NCBI RefSeq assembly: GCF_003994415.1
Contig: NZ_CP034689.1
Span: forward strand, 124,001-188,000
Length of the DNA stretch: 64,000 nucleotides
Reading direction: 5' to 3'
Source: Achromobacter spanius
GTDB taxonomy: Bacteria > Pseudomonadota > Gammaproteobacteria > Burkholderiales > Burkholderiaceae_B
Part shown: one piece after another, positions 8,719-16,673 of the stretch
How positions within the stretch are numbered: position 1 is the stretch's first letter
Layout of the letters: each line of letters opens with the position of its first letter
Notes under the pieces: generated by a model
What the model was told of the DNA's origin: nothing
The model's database searches: none
Seen by the model: only the letters and a program-made list of their open reading frames with translations
Program-made: the position numbers and the translations under genes

Positions 8719-8883
8719 CGGTGTTTTTCCCAATTGACGCGACGCGCACAATGGTTGGGATCGGTCCGCAGAAATCGCGTGGCGACAATGCCTCGCGGCA
8801 AGCAGGACAGACCCTCGGTCAAGGGGACCGGGTGCGCAGTCAGTAGCCACGCCATGCGCGGCGCCGGGATAGAGGAACAGGAA

Positions 8884-10212
8884 ATGTCTACAGCCTTGAA
8901 CAGACTTGGCGCGCTTGAAGCCGCGCGCAAGCTGCAACGGCGCGAGTTGACCGCGGTGCAACTGGTGCGGGCCTGTTTTGCCCGCATCGAGCAGCGCGAG
9001 AACACCATCCATGCATGGACGGCGCTGCAGAAGCAAGCGGCGCTGGAGCACGCGCAGGCCTTGGATGAAGGCGCCTTGCGCGGCCCCTTGCACGGGCTGC
9101 CCATTGGCGTGAAAGACCTGTTCGACACCTTCGATCTGCCCACCCGTTATGGCTCTCCCATTTACGAACGCCACCGTCCCGGCCTGGATGCGGCTTCGGT
9201 GGCGCTTTGCCGTGGCGCGGGCGCCGTGGTGGTGGGCAAGACCGTCACGACCGAATTCGCCACCTACCAGGCGGGCCCTACGCGAAATCCGCGCAACGAA
9301 GCCTATACGCCGGGCGGCTCGTCCAGCGGTTCAGCGGCCGCTGTCGCTGACGACATGGTGCCCTTCGCGCTGGGGTCGCAAACGGCGGGCTCGATCATTC
9401 GTCCGGCGTCGTACTGCGGCATCGTGGGCTTCAAGCCTTCCTTTGGTGCGATTCCGCGCGCGGGGGTAAAGAGCCTGGCCGAATCGTTGGACACCGTTGG
9501 TGGATTCGCGCGCTCGGTGCCGGACGTGGCGTTGTTCGCCTCGGTCATGATGCGCGATGCGCGCATGCTGGACTTGTCCTACGACGCCAAGCCGCGCATC
9601 GGCATGTGCCGCACGCTGCAATGGCGGCATGCGCACGCGGAAACCAAGGAAGCTTTCGCGCAGGCCGCGGCCACGCTGTCGCGCGCCGGCGCCGTGGTGC
9701 AAGAGGTGCCGCTGCCCGCGCAGGATTGCATGCTGGTGCAGTTGCACGCCGACATCATGGCGTTCGAAGCCTCGCAGTCGCTGGCCTACGAACGCCTGCA
9801 ACACGCCAGCCAGCTCAGTCCGAAGATTCAGGCGGTGCTGGAAGCGGGGTCACAGATCACGGCTGAACAACACATCAGAAATCTGGCGCGGGCCGAAGAA
9901 TCGCGTGCCCGCGTGAACAGCTGGTTCGACGACTACGACGTGGTGCTGGCGCCCAGCGCCGCTGGCGAAGCCCCGTTCGCCGACTTGGGCACGGGCGACC
10001 CGCAGTTCTCGCGTCCCTGGACGCTATTTGGCCTGCCCTGCTTGAACCTGCCCTTTGCCACCGGCCCGCAAGGCCTGCCCGTTGGGCTGCAGTTGATCGG
10101 GCAACGCTACGAAGACTACCGCGCGCTGGCAATCGGCGCCTGGGTCCATGAGCGGTTGCTGGAGGCCAACGCACCCGATATCGGTGCGTCCGATATGTGG
10201 CCGCGCGGTTGA
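8884..10212 (+). CDS. Amidase (amidase-signature family)
   Basis: Cytoplasmic amidohydrolase of the amidase-signature family, 442 aa. The Ser-cisSer-Lys triad can be placed: K77 (PIGVKDLFD), cis-S146 (GGSSSGS) and nucleophile S170 (TAGSIIRP), with the usual 24-residue spacing of the two serines. ATG 8884 is preceded by GAGGAACAGGAA and gives the canonical N-terminus; the frame is open further upstream. It stands alone between the LacI gene and leuA and ends at a good terminator. It is related to GatA, but the missing gatB/gatC neighbours and short length argue for a catabolic or detoxifying amidase of unknown substrate. Confidence 0.88.
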   Translation: MSTALNRLGALEAARKLQRRELTAVQLVRACFARIEQRENTIHAWTALQKQAALEHAQALDEGALRGPLHGLPIGVKDLFDTFDLPTRYGSPIYERHRPGLDAASVALCRGAGAVVVGKTVTTEFATYQAGPTRNPRNEAYTPGGSSSGSAAAVADDMVPFALGSQTAGSIIRPASYCGIVGFKPSFGAIPRAGVKSLAESLDTVGGFARSVPDVALFASVMMRDARMLDLSYDAKPRIGMCRTLQWRHAHAETKEAFAQAAATLSRAGAVVQEVPLPAQDCMLVQLHADIMAFEASQSLAYERLQHASQLSPKIQAVLEAGSQITAEQHIRNLARAEESRARVNSWFDDYDVVLAPSAAGEAPFADLGTGDPQFSRPWTLFGLPCLNLPFATGPQGLPVGLQLIGQRYEDYRALAIGAWVHERLLEANAPDIGASDMWPRG

Positions 10213-10246
10213 ACGCTATTCGGACTGTGTTGAGCGGAAAGCAGAA

Positions 10247-10274
10247 AGCCCGCCGATAAGGCGGGCTCTGTTTT
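10247..10274. terminator. Rho-independent terminator after amidase gene
   Basis: Perfect 8-bp stem AGCCCGCC/GGCGGGCT with loop GATAA, followed by CTGTTTT. A second hairpin without a T-run (10313-10320 with 10328-10335) lies closer to the convergent leuA stop. Confidence 0.75.
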
Positions 10275-10367
10275 GCCGGGTGCGCCAAAGAGAGGTGTGT
10301 CTTTGGGTGGTGGCCAGCCCATGTTTCGGGCTGGCTGTGGGCGTTCAGTGCAGCTTGTGCAGCGGAA

Positions 10368-12080
10368 TCACGCGGCTTCGGTTGCTTCCTGGTCAACGGA
10401 GGCCACGGCGCCCGCATTGATGTGACGGTTGACGGCGCTCAGCACGGCCTGGAACGACGCGGTCACGATGTCGCGGTCGATACCCACGCCAAAGCCCGTG
10501 CTGGACTCGCCGACGCGCAGTTCCACGTAGGAAGCGGCGCGCGTGCCGGTGCCGGTGCCAATGGCGTGCTCGTGGTAGTCCATGATGCGCACGGGCACGT
10601 CCAGCGCGGCAACGAAGGCCGAGATGGCGCCATCGCCCTTACCCGTTACGACCCGGCGTTCGCCGTTGTATTCGAGTTCGGCTTCGATGCTGAAGTGCTG
10701 GCCTTCACCCGCCGACGGGTTGCCGTCGATGCGGTGGCGGATCAGCTTCCACGGCGTGTTCTGTTCCAGGTATTCGCGGTTGAAAATCGTGTGCACGTCG
10801 TCCGCGGTGACTTCGCTGCCGGTCTCGTCCGTGACGCGCTGGATGGCGCGGCTGAATTCAATTTGCAGGCGGCGCGGCAAGACCAGGCCGTGTTCCTGTT
10901 CAAGCAGGTACGACACGCCGCCCTTGCCGGACTGGCTGTTCACGCGGATCACGGCGTCGTAGCTGCGGCCAAGGTCGGCGGGGTCGATGGGCAAGTACGG
11001 TACTTCCCAGACGGCGTCGGCCTGTTGCAGCGCAAAGCCCTTCTTGATGGCGTCCTGGTGCGAACCCGAGAACGCCGTGAAGACCAGGTCGCCCGCGTAC
11101 GGATGGCGCGGGTGCACCGGCAATTGGTTGCAGTATTCGGCGCAACGGCGCACTTCGTCGATGTCCGAGAAGTCCAGGCCCGGATGCACGCCTTGCGTGT
11201 ACAGGTTCAACGCGAGCGTGACGAGGTCGACGTTGCCGGTGCGTTCGCCGCTGCCGAACAGGCAGCCTTCGATCCGGTCGGCGCCGGCCATCACGGCAAA
11301 TTCAGCGGCCGCAACTGCCGTGCCGCGATCATTGTGCGGGTGCACGCTAAGCACGATGCTGTCGCGGCGCGCCAGGTTCTTGTGCATCCATTCGATCTGG
11401 TCTGCGTACAGGTTGGGGCTGGTCGCCTCAATCGTGGCGGGCAGGTTCAACACCATCTTGTGGTCGGGCGTGGGCTGCCACACATCGGCCACGGCGTCGG
11501 AGACTTCCAGCGCGAATTCGGGTTCGGTGGTGCTGAACACTTCGGGCGAATACTCGTAGCTCCATTTGGTTTCGGGGCGCTGCGAGGTGTATTGCTTGAT
11601 CAGGCGCGTGCCGGTGGTGGCGATGCCCTTGATCTCGTCCTTGGACATGTTGAACACGACCTTGCGGAAGGCCGGCGCGCAGGCGTTGTACATGTGGACG
11701 ATGGCTTGCTTGGCGCCGGCGGCGGCTTCCACGGTGCGGCTGATCAGGTCTTCACGCGACTGCGTCAACACGATGATGGTGACGTCATCGGGGATGCGCT
11801 TTTCGTCGATGAGCTTGCGCACGAAATCGAAGTCGGTCTGCGACGCCGACGGGAAACCCACTTCAATTTCCTTGAAGCCGATTTTCACCAGTTGCTCGAA
11901 GAAGCGGAGCTTGCGCTCGACGCTCATCGGTTCGATCAATGCCTGGTTGCCGTCGCGCAAGTCGGTGCTCATCCAGATCGGCGCCTTGGTGATGCGGCGG
12001 CTGGGCCAGGTGCGTTCGGAGAAGTCGCGGGTAAAGGGCGCGAAGGGGACGTATTTGGTGGCGGGGTTGGCAAGCATCAT
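10368..12080 (-). CDS. leuA: 2-isopropylmalate synthase
   Basis: Condenses 2-oxoisovalerate with acetyl-CoA, the first committed step of leucine biosynthesis. The product is 570 aa, the long LeuA form: an HMGL-like TIM barrel (TDLRDGNQALIEPM at about 39-52; metal ligands in SVHPHNDRGT near 245) and a C-terminal LeuA dimer/allosteric domain that should bind leucine. Two start codons are adjacent (12080 and 12077), with GAGGTG about 8-10 bases upstream; either could be used. No other leu gene is nearby, and the region upstream shows no convincing leucine leader peptide. Confidence 0.96.
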   Translation of the reverse strand: MMLANPATKYVPFAPFTRDFSERTWPSRRITKAPIWMSTDLRDGNQALIEPMSVERKLRFFEQLVKIGFKEIEVGFPSASQTDFDFVRKLIDEKRIPDDVTIIVLTQSREDLISRTVEAAAGAKQAIVHMYNACAPAFRKVVFNMSKDEIKGIATTGTRLIKQYTSQRPETKWSYEYSPEVFSTTEPEFALEVSDAVADVWQPTPDHKMVLNLPATIEATSPNLYADQIEWMHKNLARRDSIVLSVHPHNDRGTAVAAAEFAVMAGADRIEGCLFGSGERTGNVDLVTLALNLYTQGVHPGLDFSDIDEVRRCAEYCNQLPVHPRHPYAGDLVFTAFSGSHQDAIKKGFALQQADAVWEVPYLPIDPADLGRSYDAVIRVNSQSGKGGVSYLLEQEHGLVLPRRLQIEFSRAIQRVTDETGSEVTADDVHTIFNREYLEQNTPWKLIRHRIDGNPSAGEGQHFSIEAELEYNGERRVVTGKGDGAISAFVAALDVPVRIMDYHEHAIGTGTGTRAASYVELRVGESSTGFGVGIDRDIVTASFQAVLSAVNRHINAGAVASVDQEATEAA

Positions 12081-12439
12081 TACTACACCTCGATCGGTAT
12101 CTTTTGAATCCCGTGAGCACTGAGTCTCGGCGGCGCCTGTGACCGGATGACGGTTTTGCGCCAGGGGTTGCCGTGATTAACCGGCAGGATTCACAAATAA
12201 ATGGGGGAAATCGCGTGTGGCAAACGTGGCTGCCGAGCTACCACGGGGACACTAGGCCCGGCAACCGATCGGTAGGTATAGCGATAGCGCGGCGGCAAAG
12301 GACGAGCGAGCGCGCAGGCCGGCGACCGGAGCGGCAAAGCGTCCGGTGGCAATCGCGGGGAGGGTGCGGTAAGCGGCCATAGGGTGCTAGTCAAACATAC
12401 TTTTTCGACAAGCGCAAACAGAAACTGCCAGGTTGGGGG
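12081..12439. other. Intergenic region upstream of leuA
   Basis: About 360 bp between leuA and the membrane-protein gene, both leftward. It must hold the leuA promoter. I looked for a leucine-codon-rich leader with an attenuator hairpin, and for a T-box, and found neither. GC skew is strongly purine-rich at 12290-12375. Confidence 0.4.
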
Positions 12440-13072
12440 TCAGCGCGCCGGGCCGATACGCGGTTCGACGTAGCGTTCGGTGCGGGTTTCGCCACGCGGT
12501 TCGCGACGGCCCTCATCGCGCGGATCCCGGGCCGGCGGGCTGGCCGATCCGTCCAGAATCTGCGCCTGTTCCGCCACCATGGCGATCTTGCCACTGCGAT
12601 TGTGGCGAATTTCAGACAATGCGCGGCGCAAGTCGCCTACAGTGAAGGGTTCCTGGCGGTCGCCCCAGGTCCAGCGCAGTACGCCCAGCGACTCTTCAGT
12701 CAGATTGGGCGCCAGATCGGCCAGCACGTCGGTGCTCACCGGCGTCGCGGCGCCCGAGGCCAGGCTGGCCGAAAACCAGGCGCGCACGGAGAAGAAGACA
12801 ATCAGGGTCCAGATGCCGGTGACGACCCACCAGATGTAAGGATTGACCTTCTGCGCCATGTCTTGGGTGGGTTGGCCCAGGGTATGCAGGAAGTCGTAGT
12901 TCATGCGCTTGCCGAAATCCAGTATCCACGAGGCAATCAGATACCAAAGGACGACGGCGACGGCGATCACTATCGCGCGCACAACGATTCGGGGTAGCGC
13001 CAGTTTGAGCAGGGTCTGGCCGATAAGTCGGCTGTCCTGGCGAACGCTTGCGGGCGAAGTCAGATTCATCAT
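12440..13072 (-). CDS. Hypothetical inner-membrane protein, 210 aa
   Basis: A 210-aa protein with two predicted transmembrane helices: about residues 31-52 (VVRAIVIAVAVVLWYLIASW region) and about 81-98 (IWWVVTGIWTLIVFFSV). The C-terminal half is soluble and ends in an Arg/Glu/Pro-rich tail. I do not recognise a domain. Two ATG codons are adjacent at 13072 and 13069. It is divergent from rpoN, whose possible start at 13071 overlaps it, so the two genes share almost no intergenic DNA. Confidence 0.65.
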   Translation of the reverse strand: MMNLTSPASVRQDSRLIGQTLLKLALPRIVVRAIVIAVAVVLWYLIASWILDFGKRMNYDFLHTLGQPTQDMAQKVNPYIWWVVTGIWTLIVFFSVRAWFSASLASGAATPVSTDVLADLAPNLTEESLGVLRWTWGDRQEPFTVGDLRRALSEIRHNRSGKIAMVAEQAQILDGSASPPARDPRDEGRREPRGETRTERYVEPRIGPAR

Positions 13073-13088
13073 GCAAAATATTGTACCT

Positions 13089-14516
13089 ATGACCCGTCCA
13101 ATTTTAGAACTGCGACCTGGCCAGCATTTGACGCTGACCCCTCAGCTACAGCAATCGATCCGATTGTTGCAGTTGTCCACGCTCGACCTCGAGGCCGAGA
13201 TCTCGCAAGTGCTGGCGGACAACCCGCTGCTGGAGCGGGAAGACGACACCCCCGCCGCCGAGGCGCAAGCCGAATCCGAGCGCGAGTCCTCCGTGCAGGA
13301 CGATGAACCCGCCGTCGAACGAGATTCCCCCGCCGAAGAAATGCCTGGGTCTGGCGGGGTGTATTCGGACGATGATTCCGGCCTGCCCGAGGCGGCGCGC
13401 CCCGACACCCTGCGCGAGCACCTGTTGGGCCAACTGATGTTGACGCGGGCCGCCCCGCGCGACGCCGCGCTGGCAGCCCTGCTGATCGACGAGCTGGACG
13501 AAAACGGGTATCTGGGATCGCCGCTTGAGGAAATCCTGACGTGGCTACCCGCCGACATGGAACCGGACCTGGACGAATTGCGCGCTGCGCTGTCCTTGTT
13601 GCAGTCGTTCGACCCCCCTGGCATCGGTGCGCGCGACATGGCCGACTGCCTGGTGTTGCAGTTGCGCCACCCTGACCTGAGCCGTCTGCCGGAAGCGGCG
13701 GACGCATCGGTCCTGGCGTGCGCGCGCGCGATCTGCGCACAGCATCTGCCCGTGCTGGCCACGGGTAACGCCGCCCGTCTGTGCGCCGCCGTGGGCTGTG
13801 ACGAGGCGACTTTCCGCGCCGCCCATACTCTGATCCTGCGGCTTGAACCCCGCCCCGGTCGCGCCTGGACCGTGCCGGCCGCCGACTACGCCGTGCCCGA
13901 CGTCATCGTGCGCAAGACCCGGCGCGGCTGGCAGGTCACGCTGAATAGCGCTGCGGTGCCCCGGCTACAGATCAACGGCCTGTATGCGCAGATGCTGGGC
14001 AATCAGAAGGAATCCGCGCACGCCGGCTTGCAGACCCAGTTGCAGCAGGCCAGATGGATGATCCGCAACGTGGAGCAGCGCTTTGACACGATCCTGCGGG
14101 TGGCCCAGGCGATCGTGGAACGCCAGACTGCGTTCTTCAGTCAAGGGCCATCGGCCATGCGTCCGCTGATCCTGAAAGACATTGCGGGCGAGCTTGGCTT
14201 GCACGAATCGACCATTTCACGGGCTACTACGCAGAAGTACATGCTTACTCCGTTTGGTACGCTGGAGCTCAAGCGCTTCTTCGGCACGGGCGTGTCCACG
14301 GACGGGGGGGATGCGACTTCCGCCACCGCGGTGCAGACGTTCATCCGCCAAATGGTGGCGGAAGAGAACCGCGCCAAGCCCTTGTCGGATAGCCAGATCA
14401 TGCAGAAACTGGCCGATCAGGGGATAGTCATCGCCCGCCGGACGGTGGCAAAGTACCGCGAGGCGCTGCGGATTGCCCCCGCCACGCTGCGCAAGGCGCA
14501 GGCCAGCGCGCGTTGA
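13089..14516 (+). CDS. rpoN: RNA polymerase sigma-54 factor
   Basis: Sigma-54 of 475 aa. The activator-interacting region I is the Gln/Leu-rich LTPQLQQSIRLLQLSTLDLE near residues 17-36. An acidic region II follows (about 55-105), then the core-binding domain, and the DNA-binding domain with the RpoN box ARRTVAKYRE near residue 455. ATG 13089 gives the canonical N-terminus; an in-frame ATG at 13071 (MQNIVP) would add six residues. The usual neighbours (lptB upstream; hpf and ptsN downstream) are absent, and bfd follows. It may therefore be the only copy in an unusual setting or a second rpoN paralogue. Confidence 0.93.
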   Translation: MTRPILELRPGQHLTLTPQLQQSIRLLQLSTLDLEAEISQVLADNPLLEREDDTPAAEAQAESERESSVQDDEPAVERDSPAEEMPGSGGVYSDDDSGLPEAARPDTLREHLLGQLMLTRAAPRDAALAALLIDELDENGYLGSPLEEILTWLPADMEPDLDELRAALSLLQSFDPPGIGARDMADCLVLQLRHPDLSRLPEAADASVLACARAICAQHLPVLATGNAARLCAAVGCDEATFRAAHTLILRLEPRPGRAWTVPAADYAVPDVIVRKTRRGWQVTLNSAAVPRLQINGLYAQMLGNQKESAHAGLQTQLQQARWMIRNVEQRFDTILRVAQAIVERQTAFFSQGPSAMRPLILKDIAGELGLHESTISRATTQKYMLTPFGTLELKRFFGTGVSTDGGDATSATAVQTFIRQMVAEENRAKPLSDSQIMQKLADQGIVIARRTVAKYREALRIAPATLRKAQASAR

Positions 14517-14611
14517 AATAGGGGACGATTCCGCGCGGATTCGTCCTTTGTATCAAGGGCTTGCGTGACAATTCCGCTACAACTTTTTTTGGGTGCGGGG
14601 CTTGTCATTCG

Positions 14612-14637
14612 TCGAATAATTTTCGATAATCATTCGC
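14612..14637 (+). promoter_or_regulatory. Fur-box-like site in front of bfd
   Basis: The A/T-rich stretch contains GATAATCATT (14625-14634), identical to ten bases of the classical Fur box, with a degenerate half (GAATAATTTTC) before it. It directly abuts the bfd start codon. Iron-starvation induction of bfd through Fur is well established in other proteobacteria. Confidence 0.6.
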
Positions 14638-14919
14638 ATGTACATTTGCGTATGTAATGCCATCACCGAACGCCAAGTCCGCGCCAGCGTGGACGGTGGC
14701 GCGACGACGCTGTCCGACCTGCAATTCGAGCTGGGCGTAGCCACGTGCTGCGGCTGCTGCGCGGCAACCGCCGCCGAATACCTGCCGGGCGGCCGCTGCT
14801 CCAGCGTGTGCGACGTTCGCTCCATCGCCGTTCCGGTCAATGCTCCTGCCACGCTGGTTGAGTCGGGCGCGGCTGCCAACAACAGCAGCTTCCCCATTCC
14901 GCTGGTCGCCGCGGGCTGA
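14638..14919 (+). CDS. bfd: Bacterioferritin-associated ferredoxin
   Basis: Small [2Fe-2S] protein, 93 aa, that reduces and releases iron stored in bacterioferritin. Cluster ligands fit the Bfd pattern: C4 and C6 (MYICVCNAIT) with C38 and C41 (ATCCGCC); C37 and C40 are extra cysteines. The C-terminal 30 residues, rich in Ala, Val and Ser, extend beyond the 64-aa E. coli protein. The start is fixed by the conserved MYICVC, yet no Shine-Dalgarno sequence precedes it, so the message may be leaderless or weakly translated. It is followed at 476 bp by bacterioferritin on the same strand. Confidence 0.92.
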   Translation: MYICVCNAITERQVRASVDGGATTLSDLQFELGVATCCGCCAATAAEYLPGGRCSSVCDVRSIAVPVNAPATLVESGAAANNSSFPIPLVAAG

Positions 14920-14954
14920 GTATTGCCGTCCCCTTCCGGCTCGCTGAGGTTTCC

Positions 14955-14974
14955 CAGCGGGCCGCGCTGTTTTT
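14955..14974 (+). terminator. Possible terminator after bfd
   Basis: Short GC stem CAGCG/CGCTG with loop GGCCG, followed by TTTTT. Modest stem length, but it is well placed 35 bp after the bfd stop. Confidence 0.45.
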
Positions 14975-15395
14975 CCTTCCAGATTTCCACTGCTGTTCCT
15001 GCAGTTTCTCCCGCTGTTTTCCTGTCGATCCCCTTTTGCCCGCGCCGGGTTGCAAATGCACAACCTGACGGCATCAGCGCGTATGTCGCCGAAAACACCC
15101 AGCCTTCCTCTCATTTACCGAGCCCTCGCGCGCAATATCCTGAACGATTGCGGCGTATCGGTGCGCGCAAGGCCGCATATCGCTTGCCTTGTGTGTGCAA
15201 GGCATCAAGTACGCATACTCATTCTCATTGGCTTGTCGCTTTCTTGTAGCGGTCCTAAAGCGGTTTACCAAATGCAGAGCAAGGCTAGGCGCGGCCCCGC
15301 GGCAGGTGGTAGTCTGCCGGGGTTGCGTACGCGCGGCATCGTGCGCTCCTTTGTCGCGATGCACTCGCGTCGCGCCTGACTGCAAGGAGTCCATT
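14975..15395. other. Intergenic region bfd-bfr
   Basis: About 420 bp. It should hold the bfr promoter. A sequence with CATACTCATTCTCATTGG (about 15212-15229) loosely recalls a Fur half-site but is not convincing. No ORF with coding character is evident. Confidence 0.35.
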
Positions 15396-15872
15396 ATGAA
15401 AGGCGACAAAACCGTCATCCAGTTCTTGAACAAGCAACTGACCAACGAACTGACGGCCATCAACCAATATTTCCTGCATGCTCGCATGCTGAATCACTGG
15501 GGCTTCGACAAGCTGGGCAAGCACGAGTACGAAGAGTCCATCGGTGAAATGAAGCATGCGGATCGCCTGATCGCGCGCATCTTCATGCTGGACGGCCTGC
15601 CCAACCTGCAAGATCTGCACAAGCTGCTGATCGGTGAAGACGTGCCCGAGCTGCTTGCCTGCGACCTGAAGCTGGAGCAAGCCGCCCACACGACCGTCGT
15701 GGAAGCCATTGCCTATTGCGAATCGGTGCGTGACTACGTCTCGCGCGATCTGTTCCAGGACATCCTGGACGACACCGAAGAACACATCGATTATCTGGAA
15801 ACCCAGATTGAACTGATCGACAAGGTCGGTATCCAGAACTACCTGCAAAGCCAGATGTCCGTGCCCGAGTAA
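15396..15872 (+). CDS. bfr: Bacterioferritin
   Basis: Haem-containing iron-storage ferritin, 158 aa, forming a 24-mer. Conserved ligands: E18, E51, H54, E94 and H130 of the ferroxidase centre and M52 for haem. By my hand count the residue at position 127, Glu in E. coli Bfr, is Thr here, with Glu at 128-129 (DDTEEH). ATG 15396 is preceded by AAGGAG at good distance and gives the canonical MKGDKTVIQFLNKQL; the frame is open upstream, but that part is not coding. It works with bfd immediately upstream. A strong terminator follows. Confidence 0.95.
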   Translation: MKGDKTVIQFLNKQLTNELTAINQYFLHARMLNHWGFDKLGKHEYEESIGEMKHADRLIARIFMLDGLPNLQDLHKLLIGEDVPELLACDLKLEQAAHTTVVEAIAYCESVRDYVSRDLFQDILDDTEEHIDYLETQIELIDKVGIQNYLQSQMSVPE

Positions 15873-15892
15873 TCGGTTCGACAGCAGGCAAG

Positions 15893-15920
15893 AAAATGGC
15901 GCCCCGTGGGGCGCCATTTT
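15893..15920. terminator. Bidirectional terminator after bfr
   Basis: Perfect 13-bp inverted repeat AAAATGGCGCCCC/GGGGCGCCATTTT with a 2-base centre and A/T runs at both ends. It serves bfr and the convergent gene at 15963. Confidence 0.85.
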
Positions 15921-15962
15921 CATGGGCGGCGTAAAGAAAATACGGCGTTACTGTGCGCCGAG

Positions 15963-16637
15963 TTACTGCGGCCGGGCCGGGCATTCGGCCATCGTGCCCC
16001 AGGCGCGGTTGGGCGCACAGTACTTGTTGCGCGCATTCCAAGAGCACGAGGGGCGCTCGAAGAAGCCTTGCGTGGCGCAATGGGCCAATTCGCGTTTGAG
16101 CGCGTCCTGCCAGCCGGGTACGCCCGGCGCGGGCGATGTGTTGGGCGGGGGCGGAGGCGCCTGGATCATTTGCGACGTGCCGTAGCCGCTGGTTTGCATC
16201 TGACCGCCGTTGATGGCGGTAGACGTGCCAGGCACTTGCAGATCCATTGTGGTGACATCCGAAGAGCCTGACGGCAACGGCACTTCCGAGGCCGCCGCGA
16301 TTTCTCGCGCCTGTTCGGGCGTGATGCGCTCGCGCGAGATCTGCACGGCGGGATCGCTGACGGTGTCGAACAGCGACACCGTGTTGACCTGCCATTCCCG
16401 GTCAGCGGGCTTGTCCGGCACGCCCAGCGTGCCGTCAATGCGGGGCTGCGGGGGTTGCGCCACATAAGGGCGTCCGTTGGCGTCCAGCACAGGTTGCTGC
16501 GAAGCCGCCGCGTCCTGTCCAGGAGCCGGTGCCGCGGGCGGCGCGTGTGCTACCAGCCAGTCACCCAGTTGAATACCGCCCCAGGCCGACGCGCCAAGCG
16601 CGACCAGGAGCGTTGCGAATAATAAGCGCCAAGACAT
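15963..16637 (-). CDS. Putative exported or membrane-anchored protein
   Basis: A 224-aa protein beginning MSWRLLFATLLVALGASAWG: a signal peptide or single N-terminal anchor, followed by a Pro/Ala/Gln-rich low-complexity linker (about 30-60). The C-terminal 50 residues hold four cysteines (HCATQG, SCSW, YCAP, ECPA), suggesting disulphides in the periplasm. ATG 16637 is favoured over 16649 because GAGGGT lies just before it. I do not recognise the family. It lies 36 bp upstream of the prfC stop on the same strand, so it could be read from prfC transcripts. Confidence 0.65.
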   Translation of the reverse strand: MSWRLLFATLLVALGASAWGGIQLGDWLVAHAPPAAPAPGQDAAASQQPVLDANGRPYVAQPPQPRIDGTLGVPDKPADREWQVNTVSLFDTVSDPAVQISRERITPEQAREIAAASEVPLPSGSSDVTTMDLQVPGTSTAINGGQMQTSGYGTSQMIQAPPPPPNTSPAPGVPGWQDALKRELAHCATQGFFERPSCSWNARNKYCAPNRAWGTMAECPARPQ

Positions 16638-16673
16638 TGCTACCCTCATCTGCCGTGCGGAGCCCGAACGGGC

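Noticed and set aside
10422..12107. A 561-codon open frame opposite leuA
   Set aside because: Low-complexity shadow of leuA; no family features and no ribosome-binding site.
12081..12439. Possible leucine leader peptide or T-box for leuA
   Set aside because: No run of leucine codons with a following attenuator, and no T-box features, could be found in the leftward direction.
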